This document shows, one piece after another, positions 19,611 to 29,950 of a stretch of DNA of 64,000 nucleotides. The DNA lies in assembly GCA_011947345.1 (NCBI GenBank), contig JAAVTG010000094.1, positions 124,001 to 188,000 of the forward strand, given 5' to 3'. The notes beneath the pieces were generated by a model. It was not told the origin of the DNA. It saw only the letters and a program-made list of their open reading frames with translations, and made no database searches. Each line of letters begins with the position of its first letter. Position 1 is the stretch's first letter. The translations under genes and the position numbers were made by a program. This DNA comes from Phytophthora quininea. Its lineage: Eukaryota > Oomycota > Peronosporomycetes > Peronosporales > Peronosporaceae.

Positions 19611-21544
19611 CAATGAAATTGATGACAATAACCCCGGTGAAGATAGGGCAATCGTGGGCCACAGTTTTGTTCAGCTGGAGATACTTTATGTTGATGTGGA
19701 ATTTAATGAGTCGTTCGGACTCGATTGACACGATCATGACGAAGAGATTAGCACATTGACCCACAATCCCAGTGATTTTGGCACCTACAGCCTTCGCAAA
19801 GGCAGCAGCTCTTACGCACTTGGGCAAGTAAACGGGTCCACCCCATTATCTGTATATCTGGGCATGGGCCAAAGATTGGGCTAGTTAAAAGGCCGATATA
19901 TAAACTTTGGTGAAGGAGCAGATCAATTGTGTGGCTGAATGATTTCTGGTCTACTGTTCGACTCGGAGCACTGTGGTGTGTTACCTCCACACTTTCCATC
20001 AACAATAGCAAAGGAGATTACGTTAGTGTATTGGAAAAAACTCGTCGGTGGCTTTGGTAATTATCCACGCGGAATAAGAGCAGCATTCCCTTCCTGTTGG
20101 CCGCAGCTATCCATGTTGAACCGTATCTGCGAGCCACACTAAGTTCAACACATCCAAGTTCCAAAGCCGGCAGGAGAGCAGAAAAATCCAATATTTCGTA
20201 AATCCACTGTCAAAACTCCTTCCACGGACCACTGGTTGATAGAAGAGAAAATGTTACGGAAGCAGCTGGAGTAAAAAAAAGAGAGAGAGAGATACAACCA
20301 CGAAAACGGCGGGAGGTTGATGCCGAGGGATCCAAGTGAGCATTGCTCTCAGAAGGCGCGTATCTGCCGCCTGTGCAGAAAAAGAAGCCGAGACGTTAGG
20401 CAGCCGTCGCGAGAAGAAGGAAACCAGCAAAAGACGATAACCATGTAACGGAACTCCGTTGTTTACTCCAGTATATTTCGGTAATTTGCCAGAAGAATAC
20501 GGATAGGCTACGGACGAAGTTTACGGCAAGTAGTTCCAGTTGTTCCTAGTGATCATCGAGCCAGTACGCCTACCGCTTAAGCAGACAGTTCACGTTTCAT
20601 CTTGCCATCGATCCCCCAGCCGCTCAATTATAGACCAACGCTAGGTGCAAGGGCAAAACAAAATTCGACACGTTAGTATAACGCACTAAGAACACCCCAA
20701 CAGCGGGTAGTATAGTCACAGAAGGTAGGGCTTAAGAGATTCATGTCCTTTACGAAGATTAGATTGTGAAGTCAATAATATTGCTGTATTGGTGTATACA
20801 GTGTCGCATTTGGAAATTTGTTCCACTTTCTGTAACCTGTCCAGCCGCACGAAGTATTTCTCTGAAGTCTTTGGTGACAGCTAGCAACTCCTATCGCAAC
20901 TGTGATTGGTTTCACTGTTTGACAAGCTGCTAAATCCCCGGACCGTTCCTGTTTGCTACTAAAAATTAAGGACCGGGACTTCGTAGACTATAGCGCACAG
21001 TCGTGTTAGTTGTCCAAACCCCTCGTCAGCTATAAATTTGTCTCAAGTGCTTACATAGATTTGTCAATAGACGACATCTGCTGTTTTATTTTGTTGCACA
21101 ACTTTTCGAGCGCCATATGAGTCTTTTTCGGTTCCATCTGCACTCAGCCGCTAGTTGATAAAACCTCATTCACGACGTTAATGAGTATAGAACACCTCAA
21201 CAGCGTAAATAAAACCACCACGCGTTTTATGTAGCAGCTTTCCGATGTTCTGTTTTGGTGGTAACGTTTGTGTCGACAGACACATCCAACTAACTTTGTA
21301 GCATTCTATATGCGCCGCATACGCTTTATCATCAAACTCGCCCCACGAGTTCAGAGCGGGGTAAAATGGTTTAAGTTATGGTTGTGGCTATGGTTACGGC
21401 GACGTAATAAACATGGAAACTATAACGCATCTGTCATTATCCTCTTACTTCAAACGTGTTCTTGGTAACAATCATATCCTGCTCCACCGATAATCAGAAA
21501 TAAGGCTGGCAAAGTCGGGTCCTGTGTGATTAATTGAAGTCTGA
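19611..21544. other. Gene-poor repeat zone
   Basis: Almost 2 kb with no convincing gene on either strand: only short frames without codon or domain character. It includes a small AG dinucleotide run near 20277-20292 and several TA-rich words. It lies between a Crypton-like remnant and a Ty3/Gypsy remnant and is probably decayed mobile DNA, possibly including a long terminal repeat, but I could not delimit one. Confidence 0.4.
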
Positions 21545-21839
21545 ATACGGTCAACGAGAAATGTGTTTATTCATTACTACGACACTGGACGCAGTCCACG
21601 ACACTATATCTACGGGCTTACTGGCACATCAAGAGTGGCTGACGTGGACAGGAACAAAACTGCCATCACCGGCAAGGACGTTCATAAATATACTGTTTGG
21701 ACAGATGAACGCGCCTTCGACATTTCAAAAGATGATAAACGGAGTGCTAAAGATATTCAATCGGTTGATTAGTTTGGTAAGTTTGGGGGATATTGTGGTT
21801 TTCACGCGTGGCAGGGTTGAAAGGCACGTCGTGGATTAG
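21545..21839 (+). mobile_element. Ty3/Gypsy reverse-transcriptase fragment
   Basis: Two overlapping frames give the core of a Ty3/Gypsy reverse transcriptase: VADVDRNKTAITGKDVHKYT in one frame, then FGQMNAPSTFQKMINGVL, LGDIVVFTRG and RVERHVVD in another. The arrangement 'FG-MNAPSTFQ--M--VL ... -DDIVVFT-G--EH' is diagnostic. The catalytic YxDD-like site reads LGDI, so one catalytic aspartate is lost. With the frame change near 21690 and no flanking protease, RNase H or integrase on this strand, it is an inactive fragment. Confidence 0.75.
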
Positions 21840-22225
21840 CGGCCGTATTCTTGTCACCAACAGGGTTGCCACGAATGAAACATTTAACCAACGGAATGAA
21901 AGGAGTTAAATATTACCACTTTGCCACCAAATCAACGGAATATATCGGGCGCGAGCTCCCCGCAAAATGTACATCATGTGGAACGTTTGATGCAGGAAGA
22001 ATTGCGAGATCAGCAAGATACACGTGATTTGCAAGTTGTATAGAACAACGACGTTGCAACGGCGCATCTCTTTGATTGCGATGGTCTTGCGGATGACACG
22101 CCAACTCGTGATATGGTGTTTGTATAGGATGTTAAAGACTTTAATTTTGAGAAAAGTGAAGTCTCTACGAGCCGTAGAAAATGCTGGTCACTGCCTCCCG
22201 CAACGGTGGCCTTGGGAATTATTGA
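21840..22225. other. Unassigned spacer
   Basis: About 390 bases between the reverse-transcriptase remnant and the truncated end of the Fanzor-like remnant. Short frames only; nothing recognised. Confidence 0.4.
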
Positions 22226-22789
22226 TCAGTGACATCTTCTGCTGTGCCGCTGCCCCCATAGTCGCATGCACAAGTGGCCAAGGTTGCCGCAACCGACATG
22301 CAGCGCGTTCCATTCGAGGTCGACGCCCGTCACGAATGCCTTCATCCCCGGGTCCAGCGCGATGGTCCCGCCGCGGTTCACGTAGTCATTGGGCCGTATG
22401 AACTGCGGAATCGCGGCGTACCAGAGGCCGTTCGAGTTCGTGATCTGGATTTCGTTGGCAATGACAAGGTCCGGGTCACACCGGATCGGGTTGCTCTTCA
22501 GCTTCGATATCGACGGTGTTGTTCTCTGGCCTCTGTTGTTCGTGATCTTCGCGGCGGTAGCATCCTCGCAGAACGTAAAGTAGCGTTCGTCCCTCTTCCG
22601 ACTCCTGAACTGGACGTTGACCTTTTGACGTTCCCGTTCATCTTGTTGCTGAACGCGTTCTTGACGTTGTCTTCGAACTTGCGAAGCGCGTTGAACCGAA
22701 AGTTTATCTAGCCTGGCGCTGTTCCAAACACGTTGATACGCTGTCAAATCCAGCACAAGTATGTACATTGCTGGTTGGATATACATCAC
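22226..22789 (-). pseudogene. Fanzor/TnpB-like RNA-guided nuclease remnant
   Basis: The minus strand encodes a fragment with the order seen in Fanzor (eukaryotic TnpB-like) proteins. In one frame: FEDNVKNAFSNKMNGNVK; after a one-base frame change near 22620, VNVQFRSRKRDERYFTF; then PDLVIANEIQITNSNGLWYA and AIPQFIRP. Next comes the RuvC-I strand GGTIALDPGMKAFVTGVD, with the catalytic Asp present, and then GCGNLGHLCMRLWG, which parallels the G-G-I-R-I-R-L helix after RuvC-I in relatives. The reading ends at about 22226, so the bridge-like helix, RuvC-II, the zinc finger and RuvC-III are missing. It cannot be active. A Ser/acidic coding-like stretch at about 22995-23165 (minus) may be part of its original N-terminus. 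Confidence 0.6.
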
Positions 22790-23993
22790 TGTGATAGATT
22801 AGCAGCATCTATCCCCACTCGTCCCTGGCCAAGCAAGAAAAACATTCCCTACCCAATCCTTTCGCATACAAATTCCAAGTCTAATAATGCTGCATATGCA
22901 GTAACACGCCCACACACACGCTCTAGTTTGGAGGGGTTAATAGCGAGGGTAGCCGGGTATATGTGCTATTCAGACAATGAAAAAGGTATATTAGCCCGCA
23001 AACACGTATCGTGCCCGACGTTGGCGAAGATTGTGTCGGTGCAACATCTTCGCTGCTGTGGCTTTCATCGTCAGAAGCCTCAGTATAGACATAATCATCC
23101 TCACTTCCAGCTGATTCGTACGCCTTGCCTGGCGTATCACTGACATCGCTATCACCGCCGCTTCATGTCCTACAATAGCAAACCAATTCAGCACAAAATG
23201 CTTATCGCGGGCACAAGTTGCACGTGCTCCATTTATATTTGCGGTTTCAATCAGAACGGTTTTAAATCGCAGACTGCTGATGTCGGGAGCATCTAAGCTT
23301 GGATCTTGGCACTGTGTTAAACCTAAATAGATCCCAATTTGTCAAGCCGCCGCAACATTTTGCTAACGTTTCTTCGCCATTCCGTTGCGAACTTTGAAGC
23401 TTCGATCTTACTTGTTTTTGAGACGTTTAACAAAATCCTTACGACTAGGTCTTAATATATGTCTTTCATATTGCGAACAATTCGTCCCGTACTTAAGTCT
23501 GTATTGTTTTGAACACGTTCGCCGTCTATAAATTTATTGTGTGATGTTACGAAGGAAATAGGAATGGGATCAGAGTGTTTCGGGAGCTGGAAGTGTGAAC
23601 AAAACCTTAACTTCTCCTGGGAAGGGTATTCGTATGTTTTAAGTACTGAAGGCTAACGCAGCTGCGGCTGTCTGTTTCAAGTGTCAGCGTGTCTCCCGCG
23701 TCACTATATGCCCAATATTGTGGTGATGTGCGATTTCGTTCCCGGTGATCTAAGGATTCCACACGCTAAGAACGGAGTAAAGCAGCACGCTGCGCAGGGT
23801 TTGTCGGGCTGTGTGTATTTTTTCATCGCCTCTATGGTTTTAAAATATAAGCAACGAGCAACAGAGACCATCGCTGGATTTCCCGGAGACCGACACGAAA
23901 ATTACACCCTGATTTCATTGCTGAAATCATAGGTATCTCAAGACAACATCCAGTCATACACCTACTTGAAGCCGTTTATAAAATCATTAGGTG
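22790..23993. other. Gene-poor stretch with one acidic coding-like patch
   Basis: No complete gene. On the minus strand about 23165-22995 reads DVSDTPGKAYESAGSEDDY followed by TEASDDESHSSEDVAPTQ, an acidic Ser-rich patch that looks like real former coding sequence just upstream of the Fanzor-like remnant. The rest has short frames without recognisable domains. Confidence 0.35.
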
Positions 23994-24700
23994 CTAGGCA
24001 CTATTATATGTCAATACGAGTGCTTTTGCACTGCCCGTATATTCAGGTACGGCAATGTGAACGACGTCAAATGGTCTGTCGTTGTTGGGCGTTGGAGTAG
24101 GCGGAAGACGAGCATAGTCCTGCTTTCCGCCGAGTAATTTTGCGCGTTTACAGTCAACACACCCCTTCACGTAGTCGCGCACTTCCTTCTCCATTTCGGG
24201 CCACCAAAATGTCGCCATGGTGTGATATTGTTTCTCTGCACCGGGATGAAGTAAGTAGTCGTAGTATAACTCCACAAGTGCATGGCGAAGAAAAAGCGGA
24301 ACAACAACGCGCTTATTATGATGTAGTAGCACAGTGCCTAACGCAGGACGGAGCGTAGAATCAGGATCAGCTTCGCGATTCTCAAGGCTAGCAATGGTTT
24401 CTGCGGTAGTCTTGTCTTCACGTTGGTGGAGCTTTAGAACTGCACCGTCGATAGCTACCTCATCAGCTTCGATAGCGAGTAGCTATTCTTCAGTAGTTTG
24501 TTTCACGTAGTCCCAGCGTAGTCGCGAGAATGCATCTGCTCCAACATTTTTAGCACCAGAAACATATTTAACAATCAACCGGTATTCTTCGAGTAAGAGT
24601 TTCCAGTGCTTCACGCGCAGTGAGTTTTCTTGTGGGTACAAGAGATTCTTGTGTGGTCGGTGTGAATGATAATACGGGATTGGAACAGTGATGTGGTGAA
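23994..24700 (-). mobile_element. Ty3/Gypsy RNase H to integrase fragment
   Basis: The minus strand carries the end of an RNase H domain (IIHTDH in one frame, then KNLLYPQENSLRVKHWKLLL, EEYRLIVKYVSGAKNVGADA, FSRLRW), a spacer, then the integrase HHCC zinc-binding domain (LVELYYDYLLHPGAEKQYHT, TFWWPEMEKEVRDYVKGCVD, CKRAK) and the beginning of the integrase core (PFDVVHIAV). A single in-frame TAG near 24481 separates the two parts and a frame change lies near 24670. The rest of the polyprotein is absent on both sides. It runs opposite to the reverse-transcriptase fragment at 21.5 kb, so these are two different insertions or a rearranged one. Confidence 0.8.
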
Positions 24701-24743
24701 GCGGTTTTCCGGAAATGCGGTCGATACGGGAGCCCAGCATGCT

Positions 24744-25275
24744 GGATCCATACTCAGATCCCCGGATCAGATATGGATACATTGCGGAAGCTATGGATCC
24801 AGGCGTGGGCAACCCAGATCTGCAACCGAGGCCGTTCCAGGCGTGGATTTGGCACACCAGAGGACTGATCAAGCGACAACATCCAGCGGCAGGTGTAGAA
24901 ATGGTGCATATGATAGGTTTTGGGAAGGGATCTCCCATGGATCCACTCATAATTTGCTTAATACAGAGTCGAATTTGCCTTGTACACCACAAGTGCCCTT
25001 CTTAGCGCCTAAGACCACGGAATCTACATTGGCCCAGTCAAGCTACGTCGGGATCACCGCGGATCAAGCAGTGCTCGGGTGATCTGGATAGTATATTGGC
25101 CAGATCCACTCGCAGCCTGGATCCACTAGTACCAAGTGCGGATCCGAAGTCTGCTGGAGTTACTACTTGGCCAGGACGACTGATCGACCCTGAACCCCCA
25201 AGATCACGCTATTGGAAGCGTCAAGTAAGGAAAAGGAAGACCACACACCTCTCAAGGCAACCCCCACCTGGATCC
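24744..25275. repeat. Cluster of six GGATCC words
   Basis: GGATCC occurs at 24744, 24795, 24939, 25119, 25140 and 25270, with further AGATCC words between. One plus frame through the block is rich in Asp-Pro dipeptides (LDPYSDPRIRY, AMDPGVGNPD, SLDPLVPSADP, APDPSRSK) because GATCC-type words fall in phase. It begins where the Gypsy remnant ends and has no recognisable domain. Confidence 0.55.
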
Positions 25276-25699
25276 AAGATACAGGCCCCAGATCCAAGTA
25301 GATCCAAGCGATTACTGGTCTGGCAAATATTCAAGGACGCAGAGTGAAGATTCCCGCGCTGCTCTTGACCTCCCACGTCCCGCCACGACGTTCGATCTTG
25401 ACAGATCAAACATCCTCGAAGCACCTGAAGAGCAGATCCAGCCCGCCGACGGGTACACAAGGTGAGCACACTTCAGCATCCCCACCGATATCGGAGTACC
25501 CTCCGTTAGTCGGTGTCTGGGCGCAGTGGAAGCGGATTTCGATAAATCCCGCTACACCACAGTGATATCAAGGCAGATTAAACCACTGATGCTTACATTT
25601 TGCGTCTTGACATCCTGTGGATGCCTTTGAGTGATTGCAGTCAGGTTCGAAAAATTACATAGTAGGTACAAATACAATACTGAGCAGTTCATGAATACA

Positions 25700-26232
25700 C
25701 AGCGACGATTTACACAAATTGACACGCCCATTTATCACAACCATTTGCGCTGGAGACGTAATCATGGCCGGTTTAAATTCTTGTCACTGGTCAATTTTAA
25801 TGCTTCTTTAACCTGCACCTCAGCCGAGTTTTTGTTTTCCTCTGAAGTTTTGCACGCAAGCGCCTTGTCCCGCTATACCACGGCAACATCAGCAACATTT
25901 ACGATGTCTTAAAAGCAACATCTGGTTGTGTGTGCAACGTCTAAACACACGTTGCACAACGCTTGATGATTGAGTGACGATTAGCAAAGGCACAAGCAAA
26001 ACAACAGGATCTCGACACGGGAGATGTCATGCATGTTGGTGCTGCGTACGATGACAACAATGTCCGTATTTGTACAAGGAAGTTAAGGAATTGGCTTTGC
26101 GCTGGCTTAAGGAAAGAGCCTTGTGATCGAGACTGAACAATAAAAATTAATGCGATTGAGTTAGATCTAGCTACTTTCCTGACGCTCTCTGCCCCTGTGT
26201 TACTGAATGTTAGTTTGTGTAAATCGTCGCTG
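25700..26232. repeat. 19-base inverted repeat pair, 495 bases apart
   Basis: CAGCGACGATTTACACAAA at 25700-25718 recurs as its reverse complement at 26214-26232. Weak similarity extends beyond the core (TACTGA and TTCA words on the same side of both). This could be the ends of a small non-autonomous element or two copies of one repeat in opposite orientation. Confidence 0.5.
25931..25958. repeat. 10-bp perfect hairpin with 8-nt loop
   Basis: TGTGCAACGT at 25931-25940 pairs with ACGTTGCACA at 25949-25958 around an eight-base loop CTAAACAC. No T-run follows, so it is not a bacterial-type terminator; it lies inside the inverted repeat pair. Confidence 0.5.
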
Positions 26233-27044
26233 CGTATTAGCTTAAAACTTGTTTCTCTGTTCTTAATATTTGTGAAGTATTCAGTACTGTGTTTATAGTT
26301 GCCGCTGATTATCGCCATATTCAAATTCCTCGACCAAAGGGGATGATATCCGCCGACGGAGTGAACATCTCATGAGCACCCTTATGAGGCATCTCATTTG
26401 CGTTGCCTTCCATGCAACACTACGCGCATGTTGGCTGAGGTTGTTGTCGTAAAAAAAACATGCGGTCATACTGGCGTGTAATCAAATAACCCAGGTGTGA
26501 GCGTCCATCTTCTTGAAGTCCAGCGAAAACTCGACGATCGCAATAGTCTACTGTTTAATTTTCAAATCCGAGGTGTAGATGAATCAAGGTCCACGCGAGA
26601 GACCAAGTAGGACGTAGCCAGCAGCGTGAGTGATTACAGACGACAAAGCTTCACTTTTAGATGCGGCTTCTCGCTCTCCTCTTCGACAGCAGCAAAACTT
26701 TCAAACGGTTTTAACTTTTTACTTAATTTCGTCGGCTACTAACGTAGACATTCACGGATCCATCCATGTAAGCCTCGCCCAGACGGTGCCCTGTGTGGTG
26801 AAAGTATCGGCATCCCTGTTCGAGCCACCATATCAGTTGCACATGCTTCAGGAACTGAGTCGCCAATCCGTCGTGACAATATTTTTCCCCGTCAAAAATA
26901 GGCAGTTTTACGTTTCAAGAAATGATTTTGTGATAAATATGGTAAATTGAAGTTTTTATATTTTTATAAGAAAAATCGATCTCAAATTCAACCTCGACTC
27001 AGAAAACCCACAAGCAGACGAACGAGGAAGGCGAGCAAGGGCTC

Positions 27045-29314
27045 ATGGCATCGAACGAACTGGCGGCGATCCTGGCGCGGCGCCGCAAGGCAGGCGGGGA
27101 GAATGAGTCGCCGATGCCTGCCGTTGAAATGAGCGCTCCCCGGCCCCAGAGGCGGTGCCAGCAGCAGCTCGGGGCTCCATCGCCGAACGGATCGCGCGAC
27201 TCAAGCAACAAAGCGCAGCCGCTAGTGCCGCGGGGCGTCGGCCCCAGCACCTATGGCGCCACGTTTCAACCACCCCCGCCAGTCGCAGCCCCACCACAAG
27301 CCCCAGAGCAGCCGCAGAGTGTCGGACCGAGCGTCACCGAAGTGATTGTAGCATCGGAGCCCGTGGATACGTCGGCGGTGGCGGCTGCACAGGAAGCGGC
27401 GGGGATTCGCAAAGCTTCTAATAAAATCCAGCAACTACAGGGCAGTCTGGGCATCAATGTGAACCCTTTTGGACGTCCAGGGGCCCAAGGTCAGTTCAGG
27501 AAGAAGGGTGTTGTTGGGAGTTTGCTAACGTTATTATTCTGTTGCTGTATTGAAGCAATGGGGGCTACCGCAATCCTGCGGTTGCTCAAAGAGAGTCGAT
27601 TATGCGGACTGGAGAGGAGCAATACGGACATTCGCAACACGCTATGGGCGTGGCCATGCCTGAATTAACGGGGTCGGCTATCCCGATGCCAGGATTGGCG
27701 AAAGGAGGATTTCGACTGCCTGGTATGGTGCCGGAAGGCGCGCCAGATGCACAAGCACCAGCCCGTTGGATGATTCTCATGTCAGTGTTTGTTTTACAAT
27801 GTTTGGTGGATGCCTTCTGCTGATGGAGTTTGGGAATTGATATAGGCGACTATGACGCGTGTTGCTGGACCAAAACGCCGAGGACCTGCACGACCTCCTC
27901 CGGGAGCTTTCCGGATTCCGGTGAGATTTTTTTATTTCTTGGTATTAAAAGCGTTCGTGATCCTAATGCGGTTTGCTACTGGTATCAATGCAGACGATGG
28001 CAGCACCAATTATTGATAATGTGGAGCCTATACCAGCCCCTGCTGCAGCTACTGCATCAGAACCTTCTGCGGCACTCTTCCCGTCAAGTGAGCCAGTACC
28101 TGCTGATGTTCATGAGCCTATTGAGGTGAAACCCTTGGAGGCACCTGCTGTGATATCGCCTCCAGCGGCGGCTACGATCTTCCCTTCTAGCCCGGCCGTT
28201 GCCCCTCCGATATTTACGCCAGCTCCGTCCGCAACCCCGCAGGAATTTTATGCTCCAGCTCCTGCTCCCGCAGTTAAGGCAACCCCACCGCCGGCTGTGC
28301 AGAAATTGCCAGAGCCCGAGTTGATGCCGGCAATGAAGCCGTATCAAATTGAGGATGACGACCCGTATGCTCCAAAGTATGAGAAAGTCGACTCCTATGA
28401 TGCACCTGCTGGGTTCCCTAGTGCATTGATGGCAAACTTCTCGATGGATGAGCTTGCCTTGGATGATAAGCCAAAGACCGCGCCGAAGCCCGCTCCAGCA
28501 CCCGAAGCTGCGTCGTTGTTTGGTGGCTTCAGCGCACCTGCATCAAACCCTGTTTCCTCCTCCTGCTGTGCCAGCACCAGTTCCGGGGCCAACTCCTGTC
28601 CGTGAAGTCGCTGCTAAGCCGACTCCAGCCCCAGGGAGGATCTTGTCTCCAACCCCGGTATACACCACTCCAACCCCTGCTCCTGTGCAAGAACCAACGC
28701 CAACACCAGTATTTGAGCCGGTTGCTGCTGCCCCAACGCCGGCTCCTGCCCCTGTCGTTGCCTCTACTCCGGCACCGATGTCTGTGGCACCCACACCAAC
28801 CTCAGCACCAGAACCGGCACCTTCACCTTCACCACCTCCAGTTGCGGTTGCTCCTGCGCCGACAGTGGCGCCAAGCGCTACATCTCTGTTTGGTGCCGCT
28901 GCGGCAGCGGACGACGACGAAGATTCCAGTGATAGTGACTGGAGTGACGATGACAATGGTGGATCTGGACAGCCAACATTGTTTGGCGCCCCAGTTCCCA
29001 AATCTGCAGTGGCAGCAGCAGCTCCAGCCCCTGCCTTGGTGGCTCCAACCCAAGCCATCCCAGAATTACACCAGGCCCCGACCCCAGTCAGTGGCAGTCT
29101 CTTTGGAGACGCATCCAGCTCAGCTGCTCCAGTTGCTCAAACTACACCTGCTCCTGCCCCTGGATTCGTGAAGGCTGCCCCGCAGGCCACTATTCCGCCT
29201 ACATCATACGGCTCGCTTTTCGGCGGTGGCGTCAGCAGTAGTGACAGCGAGAGCGACAGTGATAGCGACGACGGAGGTGGTCAATTCGGCACTGGGCTTC
29301 CATCCAAGCGATAA
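27045..29314 (+). CDS. Capping-protein-interaction (CPI) motif protein, CapZIP/FAM21-like
   Basis: Likely actin regulator. The ATG at 27045 opens MASNELAAILARRRKAGGEN. In a neighbouring frame SIAERIARLKQQSAAA resembles the CapZIP-type start, and KIQQLQGSLGINVNPFGRPG resembles the 'KLQANL-x-PxxLLPG' block of the RCSD1/FAM21 region. After introns (about 27491-27552, 27774-27844 and 27922-27994) comes SHATMTRVAGPKRRGPARPP, matching the CPI pattern (H-x-T-x-x-R then basic-Pro). The tail has Pro/Ala repeats and acidic LF motifs (SLFGGF, SLFGAAAAADDDEDSSD, TLFGAP, SLFGDA, SLFGGGVSSSDSESD) like the LFa motifs of FAM21. Frame changes near 27130, 27235, 27740 and 28550 leave the exact protein unresolved. 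Confidence 0.5.
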
Positions 29315-29950
29315 GCCCCAGCTGTGGGGGCGCACAGTACAAAAGCGTTATCAGCGTTGAGATGAAGAAGCATAGACCATCATCACCCAGGCGATGGCAG
29401 TGAAGATTGACAAGTCCTGGATGTTTCAATGTGTTTCTCTTGTTTTTGCTTTTAAGGTTGGCGTTTAACTCTTTGCCATTTTTGCTAGTTTCTCCAGCAC
29501 TTGTTCGGTCATCAATTTGCTGGAGTTCACTTCCAACGGATAGCACAGGACAAGCAACGCAACGACCACGATAACTCCATTGCGGCAGGAACGGGAAAGC
29601 AGATGACACGACACCACCACCAGGGGAAACTCCGACGACGAGACTGGGATGCTGGAAGGAGCTGGAGCCTCGACATCAACACGCACCTTCCATCGTCTAC
29701 CGCCAAAAAATGTACACGAAATATGCAAAACACGCAATATGCAAACACGCAAACGGCTAAACACCAGCAAACCAGTCACATCGAAGCCGACATCCACGCC
29801 AAGCTCCTTCCTGCATCTCCATCCTCGCCCCCTCTCTCTCCACCGCCATGTCTTCGCTCTTGAATTGTGCTGTTTCCCATTGTCGAAAAGGCAGCACTCG
29901 CTAGTCTACACCCCGTCCATCCCGCCAATGGTCTCTTGCTGTTGTTGCGT

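Larger units (their letters stand above)
25276..27044. other. Gene-poor stretch
   Basis: No supportable gene. It contains a 19-base inverted repeat (25700-25718 and 26214-26232), a small perfect hairpin (25931-25958) and an A-run near 26452. The last 100 bases are the promoter side of the gene starting at 27045. Confidence 0.4.

Noticed and set aside
25931..25958. Transcription terminator hairpin
   Set aside because: No T-run, eukaryotic context and no gene ending there.
25941..26324. Minus-strand frame of 127 codons in the repeat zone
   Set aside because: It reads through the inverted repeat and has no domain or biased coding pattern.
26630..26950. Plus-strand frame of 106 codons
   Set aside because: No recognisable domain, no flanking introns, and typical of random frames in this zone.
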